A stretch of DNA of 64,000 nucleotides from Glandiceps talaboti (Eukaryota; Hemichordata; Enteropneusta; Spengelidae), in NCBI RefSeq assembly GCF_964340395.1, contig NC_135550.1, positions 32,575,676 to 32,639,675 of the forward strand. Reading direction: 5' to 3'. Position 1 is the stretch's first letter, and every line of letters begins with the position of its first letter. A model generated the notes under the pieces. The model worked only from the letters and a program-made list of their open reading frames with translations. It did not search any database and had not been told where the DNA came from. Both the position numbers and the translations under genes were made by a program. Positions 39,354 through 49,421 of the stretch are shown here, piece by piece.

Positions 39354-39530
39354 CATTCCTGGAACAAACACCTGTACATTCATTCCTGGACCAAACACCC
39401 ATACTTTCATTCCAGGACCAAACAATTGTACTTTCATTCCTGGACCAAACTAGTGTACATTCATTCCTGGACCAAACACTTGTACATTCATTCCTGGACC
39501 AAACACCTTTACATTCATTCCTGGACCAAA
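39354..39530. repeat. 27-bp minisatellite between GCHFR and DNAJC17
   Basis: Six to seven copies of a 27-bp unit containing CATTCCTGGACCAAACA. The unit length is a multiple of three, so it creates an open frame of repeated nonapeptides, without other support for coding. Confidence 0.88.
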
Positions 39531-39711
39531 CAGTTTTGCCCTTCTAATAATCAAATCACTGGAAATTGAGAGGGTTCCATGCTTTTATACTCAAGTATAA
39601 ATTATTCTACATCATATCTCCTTTGAGCAAAACCACTATATTTGAACAGGTGTATTCAAACAACCCCAGATGAGCATTTATAATGTAGCGGTCATGATGG
39701 CCATCAGGGCA

Positions 39712-39717
39712 TTTATT
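39712..39717 (-). terminator. candidate DNAJC17 poly(A) signal
   Basis: TTTATT on the plus strand is AATAAA on the minus strand, about 205 bases after the DNAJC17 stop. Confidence 0.4.
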
Positions 39718-39920
39718 GTATCCAAGGGTTACAATTTGTGCTGTGTAAAAACAACGCAATGATCTTGTAACCTCTTCAAGGTATATATTGACATTAAAAC
39801 AAAATTTAATTAGTTTTACATATTTATCAAATTATAACGAATCAAAAGGTGTTCAGGTCCGGATATTGTTTGGTTATTAAATTACAATATTTATCAGTGT
39901 ATAAATGTCTTCAAGCCCTG

Positions 39921-42900
39921 TCAGTCATCTTCCTCCTGCATCTGTTGAATAAGTCGTTTCCTTTCCTCAGCTTGTCTCATTTTCATCAAAGTCACACTTT
40001 CATAGTCTCTTTCTGAAAATAAATCATTCTTTTTTTTACTGCCTGAATCTCTGAGAGTCTGTTCTGTTGATTGTTCTGGTAATTTTTCTTGTTCTGCCTT
40101 TTTATGTGATGCGGCACGTTTCATCTTTTCAAGCACCATACTCTCAAAGTCTGTACCAGCTGCATCGGCCGAGCACTCCTCAACTGGTTGCTATAATGAA
40201 AGTACTAGAGTTAGCATTATTATTACAAGGTAGTTGCATACAGATTGAAGATGAAGACATCTACTTTCAGTTGCATGTAAAGTCATTTCATCAAACACTA
40301 CACAGTTCATGAAATGTTTGATTCCTGTAAGACAGTTTGATATCACACACACACGCACACACACATTGACAGATGAGTAATCTCTTTCAGTATTATCTCC
40401 GAAGTTCCTTTCTTCAATCAATCACAAAGTCTTGAAAATAAATATTTTTGGGGGGTATAATCGAACAAGTGATAAAGTTTTATTCACAGGAAATTATGTT
40501 TCTAATAGAGATCAAGTCATACAGGTGATTTACTCATTACTTATTGATAATAAATTACATACATGTATAAATACCTGAGAACTACATGGTTGTAGTTTAC
40601 TACTTGGTTGCCCTGACAACCATGATATTTGTAATGGATTCGTTGCTATACCAATCTCATTTTTCACAGCCAACTCCTGGAAGAGATAAAATCTGAAATA
40701 AGAACTCGATTTATCATACAGATTACTGATATACTCACTGCTGTATGAGCCGACACATATTCCACTATAGCACTACCATTACGTTTACTTGATACTAACA
40801 GATTACTGATATACTCACTGCTGTATGAGCTGACACATATTCCACTATAGCACTACCATTACGTTTTCTTGATACTAACAGATTACTGAATGATATACTC
40901 ACTGCTGTATGGGCTGATACATATTCCACTATAGCACTACCATTAATTATGTTTACTTGATACTAACAGATTACTGATATACTCACTGCTGTATGAGCTG
41001 ACACATATTCCACTATAGCACTACCATTACGTTTACTTGATACTAACAGATTACTGATATATTCACTGCTGTATGGGCTGACACATATTCCACTATAGCA
41101 CTACCATTACGTTTACTTGATACTAACAGATTACTGATATACTCACTGCTGTATGAGCTGACACATATTCCACTATAGCACTACCATTACATTTACTTGA
41201 TACTAACAGATTACTGATATACTCACTGCTGTATGAGCTGACACATATTCCACTATAGCACTACCATTACGTTTACTTGATACTAACAGATTACTGATTT
41301 GTCCATACTGGAAGGGAAACAAAAGTAACATGTTACTAAGTTGAATTCTACAGTCTTGTTTATGTTTAATCAGAGACAAGTCTTCCTTGTCTGTGGGTTA
41401 ATGGCATGATTACTGATTTAGAAAGGAGCTCGGTTCAGAGGATTAACTGGCTATCCTATTCATTTAAACTGTGATGTGAATATTGGTATCTGAGATGTTT
41501 TCAACTTTCACTCACTGAGCCGTGTGTGCAGTAATCAGGAATCAGGGGAATATTTTCATTGAAACCAATGTAGAGATTGGATAATGTTGATGTAAAATGA
41601 CAAGAACTTACTCACAATAAGGTTGAATTTCTATGTTTTGGCCCTAGGACAGTATTTAGTAAATACACTGTTAAGAGTTATTGTATAGACTTCATGAATT
41701 TAATATTGTTTAGCTTTAGAAACTACATTCCTCATATCTTACCTTTGAAAACATTTTTAGTAAAATTTCAGAATTGTAACCTCCATTGGTTTGATCTCCT
41801 TTCTTACTTTTCCACTTGACTTTCAATTTTGGTGTATCTGTGTTTCTTTCTTCTGGAAAAGAGAAGTGAACAGACTGTCACACACTAGATTTCAATTGGT
41901 TGGCAACTGGACACAAGTCATGCAAACTAATGGCAACTGGACACAAGTCATGCAAACTAATGGCAACTGGACACACAGGTAAAATGTGAAATTGCTTCAA
42001 TCCAGTCTGCTAACAATGTCTAGTACATTTTGCTGTATTTAGTATTGTCAGGCTATAGTAAACAGTAAATGTTTGCAAGGACCAACAAATTATTGTTTAT
42101 AATACTTAATCATTACAATTTGCTTAGTTAAATATCATTGTTCTATTTCTTTGAAAAATAACAAGAGATAGGAATATGATCTTCCTCAATGTTTTACTGT
42201 TGATCACAGTTGGTCTTGAAATATTAGCAATGATTTGTTAACTAACAGGATTATAAGTTGAACTGTAGGAACTCATAGGATGATAAGTTGAACTGTTAGA
42301 ACTCATAGGATGATAAGTTGAACTGTTAGAACTCATAGGATGATAAGTTGAACTGTTAGAACTCATAGGATGATAAGTTGAACTGTTAGAACTCATAGGA
42401 TGATAAGTTGAACTGTTAGAACTCATAGGATGATAAGTTGAACTGTTAGAACTCATAGGATGATAAGTTGAACTGTTAAAACTCATAGGATGATAAGTTG
42501 AACTGTTAAAACTCATAGGATGATAAGTTGAACTGTTAAAACTCATAGAATGATAAGTTGAACTGTTAGAACTCATAGGATGATAAGTTGAACTGTTAGA
42601 ACTCATAGGATGATAAGTTGAACTGTTAAAACTCATAGGATGATAAGTTGAACTGTTAGAACTCATAGGATGATAAGTTGAACTGTTAAAACTCATAGGA
42701 TGATAAGTTGAACTGTTAAAACTCATAGGATGATAAGTTGAACTGTTAAAACTCATAGGATGATAAGTTGAACTGTTAAAACTCATAGGATGATAAGTTG
42801 AACTGTTAAAACTCATAGGATGATAAGTTGAACTGTTAAAACTCATAGGATGATAAGTTGAACTGGTAAAACTCATTGGATGATAAGTTGAACCTTACAG

Positions 42901-45900
42901 AATTATAAGAATACTGTAAGTACCTCTTAATCTCATCTGAGCAGCTTTCTCTTCTTTTATCTGCTGTTGTAAAATTTCTTGCTCTTCTTCAAGTTGCTTA
43001 GATCCCTCCTCTCTGAGTCTTTTAATCTGAGTAGAAAGAATACATCTATGATTTGCTACACAACACAATGCTGTATTATGTTTGATAGTGATGAGTGTGA
43101 ATATCGAAGTGTATTTTCAATTGGAGAAATACACATATATTTAACTACACATTTACCCTCAGCCATTTCTAATCAACAGAAAGAAAATTAAATTTGATTG
43201 GCCATGCAAAATAGTAAGTATATTATCTTTGGAAGAATTGTTGAGGACTAAGACGATCTCTTCAATCTGGTACAGGTCAATGGTATATTCAACTGTATAC
43301 TGTGATACTAGATGTTGTTAAGTGTGGTAATGAAAACAAGGCCTTTGCCCAGTCTACTGCCTGTATGTCAATAAAACAATATTTCAGATGGAAAATTGTT
43401 CAATATTTCTCACATACACTTAGCAACTCATTCAATGAATGAAATAAGACATCCATACCACTGAAGCATTGACAACAGTGAGGCTTTCAAATGAACAATG
43501 TGCAGAAACTTTATGAAACTAAGAGTTCACTGTCAGTTTCAGTTGAAATTCTTTTGATTGACAATAGCCCACTGTATATTCAATTTTACCTGTTTAAATG
43601 ATCATATATAACAAAACATGCCTTTTTCATCTACAATATCCTCTACTATTATAGCTGATCCTCATTTACATTCCAGTGTTGAACAACTACCTACAATGTA
43701 GCATTTTTCTAAAATTCTTGGTACCTGCAATAAAATACTTTTGCCTGGGCACATCATAAAAATAACGAAGGTTCAATTTCTTGGTCGACACCACATGCCT
43801 TCACATGCATTACTATATGAACAAGTGAGAATAAGTCGTCCTTCTTGTTCTATTCTGGCCCTCTAAAAATGAGGTCAAATGCTATTGCAGGCACTGAGAA
43901 TAAGTCAACCTTCTTGTTCTATTTTGACCCTCTAGCATGAGGGTCAAATGCTATTGCAGGTACTGAGAATAAGTCAACCTTCTCGTTCTATTTTGACCCT
44001 CTAGCATGAGGTAAAATGCTATTGCAGGTACTGAGAATAAGTCAACCTTCTTGTTCTATTTTGACTCTCTAGCAGGTACCAAGAATTGATGATACAAAGA
44101 TTTACTATTGCAGAACTACAAATAACATTGAGACCATAAATACCCCAAATATCTAACAATGAAGTGTATGGCTTTACTCCATTCTAACATGGTGTACTGT
44201 CCAAACTCTGTCTTTAGCTTACCTCTTCCTCTAACTTCTTAGTTGCTGCTTCTGCATCTTCTTTTACATCTCTGGCTGCTGCTTCTCTTGCTTCTAAGTC
44301 TGTATGCAAATCATATGTAAATCTTTGCTATGAATACACAAACATGATGGTTACATGTGACTCTACTTCCTATGTCATTTCACTTATCACCATTTGTATC
44401 TCTGGCAATCAAAGTCCATGAGTAAGTAGAAACATTGAAAGACTTTCCACAAGAAAAGTTTCAGGATGTTCTTGGAGGATATGAGTTGACTGTGTATTCA
44501 TGCTTTGGTTGCAATGTGGTGTAGTTTATTTATGGTCATATAATAATTTCAACTTATGTACAAGTTTCTCATTTTACCTCAAAAGACTTCAATACAGTAC
44601 TTTTAGATTTAGTTTACTGAACAACAAATTGTGACAAAGATTGTAGTAACTATCAAATATCACACCACTGAAATACAATGAAGAGATTTTCTTACCTTGT
44701 TTAACTTTTCTCCTCTTTGCATCTAAAGCTCTGTTCCTAAGATCTGCTGCCTTCTTTGCTTTTAGTACTTTGTCATAAGCTGCCTGTCAGCAAACAAGTC
44801 AAGTTATAAAACAAGAATAAATCTATTATTTCGTAAAAAACATCATTTTACTGTTTTTGTAAAATTTAGTAATTTAGTGAAAGAAATTCTACAGATGATA
44901 TGACTGGTGGAAACATCTTTCATTAACAGTTGTAGTTTTGAGATCAACTTTTTAGTGACATTTCTTCAAGTACAACTTTTTAGTGACATTTCTTCAAGTA
45001 CAACTTTTTATTGACATTTCTTCAAGTACAACCTAATATAATATAATTGATTATATATTATACTTACTTTAGCTTCTTTGTCTGTTAGGATTTCCAAGGC
45101 CTTAGAAAGCTTTTCCCATTCTTCAGCTAGTTAGTATAAAGAAAGTTTTATCATTTACATGAATTGTGGCCATATGAATGGATACATGGTACATAATAAA
45201 TGACTACCATGGGTTCTAGCCCCAGGTTTGTTTTGATAAGGACAACAAAAACATAAGATTTGCCATGTAAATTTTTTGCTAATTTGGCAATGATTGAAAT
45301 ACCTTGGCTATGACATTATTAGTTTGATTAATGATTTACAGTGTGTTTTTGGAAAAACACCGTGGTCAATCAATTTTGATGTGTCTTTAGAAAAACATTG
45401 TGGTCATCAAATTCAGTGTGTCGTTAGAAAATACTGTTGTTATCAACTTTGGTGTATCTTTAGAAAATACTGTGGTCATCAAATTCAGTGTCTTTAGAAA
45501 ACACTCAGGTCATCAAATTTGGTGTGACTTTAGAAAACAGTGATGGATCACTTCGTCTCAATTTCATCTCGTTCCATTGCAACTCATCCCATTCAACTCA
45601 CCCCAGTTTCAACTTGCTCCAATTTCAGTGCATCAGATTTGTGAGCTGATAGCTTTTTTTTATTTTTCATTATGTATTTCACATAAAAAAAATCTGGTTT
45701 TCTTTCAAAAATGATGGAGAGATAAACCAAATTGAAAGTCAAGTCATAGTGGATGCATGATATTGATATTCTATACCCTAATGTCTTTTACATGTATAAC
45801 TATTGAAATCAGGAAACCCAATCATGACCATATCACATTAATCCTAATACAACTTCACTGGCTTCCAGGAATTGATCCGGCCAAACTTTGTACTTAATTT

Positions 45901-47509
45901 TAAGATGGAAATCAAGATGAATGATGGGCACAAATAGCCGGGGAATAGACCTTTACCTCCTATTGATATGATGCATGTATGCTTCTATCAGTGCATTTCC
46001 AATTTTCATACATATACATGTAAATCACATTGCAACGGTCTGCAAATTACTTTACTTCATGATTTTGAAAGGGATTGAGATGAGTTGAAAATGGGATGAG
46101 TTAATATTGGGTTGAGTTGAAATCGGGGCGAGTTGAAATTGGGGCGAAGTGAATCGCATTGTTTGAAATCATCAAATTCAATTTCAGAAAACTTTTTGTG
46201 TTCGAATATAAAATTCCAACCAACCTGCCCTTGGATTATTAGGGTTCTTGTCTGGATGCCATTTTAATGCCTTCTTCCTATATGCCTTTTTTATCTGTAT
46301 GTGTAAATAAAAACATCATATCATGCAACATGTCAAATGTGTTAAACACTTTGGTTTATTCTACACTTATTCTCTATGTGAGGAATCAATGTTTGTTGTA
46401 TTATTGCATGAGTGAGAGTGGTGGTGGCCTATAGTTCATTTGGCATTACTATCAAATAGTTCAACAACAAATAAATCTATGTAGTTAAATACCTTTGCTA
46501 ATCCCACCACTTTCTTGAATCACTGTATGGACCCCACAGAAAACAAGTCTTTGACTTTGTGGGTTCTCCAAGTAATTCAACAATTTGAGCCAGTTTTTAT
46601 TTGTACTAAGTGCTGTCAATCTTGTTGTTTTACTGAAACAAACTAAACTACGAGTTGTAGACTAAACCTTTACAGTGAGAGGAAATATTAGTCATTATTG
46701 TTTCAAGTCCATTTTCTTCACAACAAATTACAACACATTGAGCCACTTTCCTCTTTAGTCCTACTTTGGCAAATAACCTAACAAATAACCCATGGATATA
46801 ATAGATCCATGAACAACCTAACGCTTATCTTTTACTTTGGTGTTACATTCATATGTAGGTAAGTTTAATACAAATTCAATGAGTAAGAAATTGTTGTTGT
46901 TACTTGTAGTATTTATACGTTACTACTCGATCGTCAATTACAACATTAGTTTCTACATAGTCCTGCTTGCATACGGAGTAAGTCATCCCTTCCGGTGCAG
47001 TGTTGAGGGTCATGTCAAGCGACGCTTGACTACGTATGCGACAACCAGTATATAGGTGCTTGTACGTCTACAATACAGATACAGATACAGATACAGATAC
47101 AGATACAGATACAGATACAGATACAGAGCAGGTACAGATACAGATACAGATACAGATACAGATACAGATACAAATACAGATACAGATACAAATACAAATA
47201 CAAATACAAATACAAATACAAATACAAATACAAATACAAATACAGATACAGATACAGATACAGTACAGTATAGTAATCTAGACCCGTCCATCGTCTGCAA
47301 GCAGGACTGTACGGCGACCACATAGTGACTACGGACGTTACTCTATAATTATATTTGCAACATTACAAGTGTACATTGAAGTCAATACGACGAGCACTTG
47401 TCTCTACAAGAAAAAGTAATTGAATCAAACAATTTACCTCATTAGCTGCGGCATCATGTTGAATTTCTAGTAGAGCGTACAAGTCCAAATCTCGTAGCGT
47501 ACCCGCCAT
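39921..47509 (-). CDS. DNAJC17: DnaJ homolog subfamily C member 17, 10 exons
   Basis: Coding exons in transcript order: 47438-47509, 46225-46294, 45068-45126, 44696-44783, 44223-44299, 42924-43026, 41743-41852, 41227-41307, 40575-40676 and 39921-40190 (TGA). All are GT-AG and in phase, giving 343 residues (human 304). DNAJC17 is a nuclear J-domain protein linked to pre-mRNA splicing. Landmarks: LDLYALLEI near residue 8, J-domain core [20 protein letters not shown] with HPD at 37-39, then [12 protein letters not shown] long charged helix follows (residues about 75-160), then [12 protein letters not shown] and GGYNSEILL. The RRM spans exons 7-9 ([32 protein letters not shown]). The C-terminus is [20 protein letters not shown]. 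Its neighbours RMDN3 and GCHFR match the human locus. The introns are crowded with tandem repeats, including one built from exon 8 itself. Confidence 0.95.
40719..41307 (-). repeat. 80-bp tandem array derived from DNAJC17 exon 8 and its donor
   Basis: Seven copies of an 80-bp unit (spacings 80, 84 or 80+4-bp insertions) each hold most of exon 8 (minus-strand TTAGTATCAAGTAAACG through TCATACAGCA) plus the donor GTGAGTATAT. Only the copy nearest exon 7 (41227-41307) retains a proper acceptor (CTTCCAG|TATGG) and is the one I used in the gene. The other six lie in the intron that follows. Copies differ by one or two bases and two short insertions. As 80 is not a multiple of three, joining copies or reading through would shift the frame. 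Confidence 0.9.
41899..41977. repeat. 30-bp tandem repeat, nearly 3 copies, DNAJC17 intron
   Basis: Nearly three copies of a 30-bp unit with GGCAACTGGACACA and CATGCAAACTAAT, lying 50 bp upstream (on the minus strand) of exon 7. Confidence 0.8.
42251..42893. repeat. 30-bp minisatellite, about 21 copies, DNAJC17 intron
   Basis: The unit is GATAAGTTGAACTGTTA plus AAACTCATAGGAT (or GAACTC). On the minus strand it reads as an open 10-residue repeat (about [10 protein letters not shown]) for 212 codons. Read-through from exon 6 meets a TAA before reaching it, so it is unlikely to be translated as part of DNAJC17. Confidence 0.93.
43850..44085. repeat. 60-70 bp tandem repeat, DNAJC17 intron
   Basis: Four copies of a unit holding GAGAATAAGTCAACCTTCTT, GTTCTATTTTGACCCTCTAG and GCTATTGCAGGTACT. 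It sits about 140 bases upstream (plus-strand left) of exon 5. Confidence 0.85.
45340..45535. repeat. about 35-bp degenerate tandem repeat, DNAJC17 intron
   Basis: About five to six copies of a unit with TTTAGAAAACACTGTGGTCA and TCAAATTCAGTGTG, more diverged than the other arrays here. Confidence 0.75.
45540..46165. mobile_element. about 620-bp inverted-repeat element in DNAJC17 intron 2
   Basis: The left end (GATCACTTCGTCTCAATTTC, then CAACTCATCCCATTCAACTC) is matched in inverse orientation by the right end (GGGATGAGTT, GGGTTGAGTTGAAATCGGGG, GGGGCGAAGTGAATCGC). The arms are about 90 bp and consist of a degenerate 10-12 bp module. Inside, at about 45830-45890, a plus-strand segment reads [14 protein letters not shown], typical of the C-terminal end of CR1/L2-like LINE ORF2, so the element carries or received a LINE scrap. 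No intact gene. TSD not resolved. Confidence 0.65.
47072..47263. repeat. (ATACAG)n/(ATACAA)n hexamer array, DNAJC17 intron 1
   Basis: About 30 hexamers: ATACAG units first, then ATACAA, then ATACAG again, with one GAGCAGGT interruption near 47127. The open frames it creates on both strands are artefacts. Confidence 0.93.
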
Positions 47510-48453
47510 CTTTGAGTTGCGCCACCATCGTCAAATATGCTGTAAACTTATGTTTTTATTGCAACGTCAAATCTCGGTGAATGATCGCTGAGGGCGGAAA
47601 AAATTCCCGGGTTAAAATCACTACCAGCCGTGACTTGCCCTACACAATTCACAGTACACATGCTTAAAGCACAGATGTGGAATTTGCCTGTTATTAGAGT
47701 AAGAAAAAACCGACCCAATAATACCATTAAAGTAAAATCGTAGTGTAGAGCTCATCATTCACAAAAAAAAATATTTTCAACAGCGATTTTGATAACTTAT
47801 TGACCTTGAAGAAAAAAATTCGACATAGTCTTGCTCAAGTTCAGAGCCTTCATTATTTTGGTACCGAAACATGAAGTGTATTACTATATTCCAGTAACGT
47901 TCATTTCAGCAATATTTTAAATGAACACGTGTACATGGTGAACGCCAAATCTTACTTCTGCTGATTTCATATATAGAACATGTGAGGATAAACTGCTTAT
48001 GTATCTATCATGTAAAATGAATATAGTAAAAAAATCAAGTAATGAAATGCATAGAGAGTTTTAAAAGATTTCCCAAAGAAAGAAATCCCTGGTGACTAGG
48101 ACTGATTTGATGCCACAAAGTGGTAAGAGAACCATGTATCATTTTCATCACACTTTCATATATAGGTAACAATGACTGTATTGTGTCTGTCTAACTACTT
48201 ACGGGAATACAAGTGTGTACTCGTTTTAGTACGTGCTGGGTCACGACATTTTGTTATCGTCGAGACCTCTACACTGAAACGAGTTTCATCTAAATTTGTT
48301 ACATAGTTGTGAGGTACGTATTTTGTTAGTGACGAAGAAACACATATACCTTTCTATTTTTAGTGTTGGTTGACCAAAGGCGTAATGGTTGTAGGTACAA
48401 TAATGTATACATCCACTATAGTTATGAACTTCGTCTTAAAATATTCATACTAA
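47510..48453. promoter_or_regulatory. upstream region of DNAJC17
   Basis: Sequence just before the DNAJC17 ATG (47510-47620) has CpG words and short GC-rich blocks and is the likely promoter. The rest is AT-rich with no exon seen. Confidence 0.4.
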
Positions 48454-48922
48454 TTAGGCAAAAACAAAATTGCCTGTTTCCGATAACATGGCCTCAGAAA
48501 ATAGGGTAGGTAGGTCGGGGTTTTAATTGTTTTTATTTTCGAAAACTATTACTTCGACCCGAAGGCAATCAAAATGTCAGTCAGAATACCCCTTCTGTGA
48601 TACTTTGATGATATATGTACAGAAATCACTGGTCGGTCAGAATACCCCTTCTGTGATACTTTAATGAAATATGTACAGACATCACTGGTTGGTCAGAATA
48701 CCCCTTCTGTGATACTTTGATGAAATATGTACAGACATCACTGGTCGGTCAGAATACCCCTTCTGTGATACTTTGATGAAATATGTACAGACATCACTGG
48801 CGAAAGAAAATAGACGTGCATGAGTGTCAAGAAGACAATGTTTTCTTTTTAAAATGTTTAGGGTCGGGGTCTTAAACTAGGGTCGGTCGGGTTACCAGAA
48901 ACACATAATTTCTAATGCCTAA
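48454..48922. mobile_element. 469-bp PIF/Harbinger-like MITE with internal tandem repeats
   Basis: The ends are TTAGGCAAAAAC and, inverted, TTAGGCATTAGA; similarity of the arms continues to the GTTTCCGATAAC / GTTTCTGGTAAC words. TAA flanks both ends (48451-48453 and 48923-48925), the 3-bp target duplication typical of PIF/Harbinger elements. Inside are GGTCGG-rich segments near both arms and four copies of a 56-bp tandem unit (48580-48800) with TCAGAATACCCCTTCTGTGA. It has no coding capacity. Confidence 0.75.
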
Positions 48923-49228
48923 TAAGTACACACGCATCTAGACTAGGGAACCATGCATGGATAGTATTAATGTTTTCAGATTAACAAAAAAAGGAAATAT
49001 TCCTTTGACAGATTCAAAGTCTCAATGTTTGCATGTACCCAGTTTCACCGACATTGTCCAGTAGATATTGGGTACTTTTTTCATTTACAAATTTTTCAAC
49101 TAAGTTACGTGTTCACCCTTTCCATCCTTTTGTGAAATCATCTCTCATTTGCATGAATTGCTATGAAATAAACAAGTGATATAACCTAGATTTAATTAAG
49201 TTGACGAACTTTTTTTCATTCTTTATTT

Positions 49229-49256
49229 GAGTGAGTGAGTGAGTGAGTGAGTGAGT
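49229..49256. repeat. (GAGT)7 flanking the LINE 3' end
   Basis: Seven GAGT units abut the LINE tail. The same motif lies at the other end of the element (53273-53308). Confidence 0.95.
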
Positions 49257-49421
49257 TGTTGTTGTTGTTGTTGTTCCTTTATTCCTCCTCAAAAAAGAGA
49301 AGAGTTACACAACAATAAAGCAAAAAACTATCAAATCAGATCAAAGAGGAAAAGTATAAATAATTACAGAAAACTAATTGCAATATTCATGTTTCAAATA
49401 AACATGGCGTAGGGTTCGTTT

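Noticed and set aside
42238-42876. 212-codon repeat protein on the minus strand
   Set aside because: It is a 30-bp minisatellite inside a DNAJC17 intron; read-through from exon 6 hits a stop first.
47010-47325. Repeat frames on both strands near 47.1 kb
   Set aside because: They come from the hexamer array in DNAJC17 intron 1.
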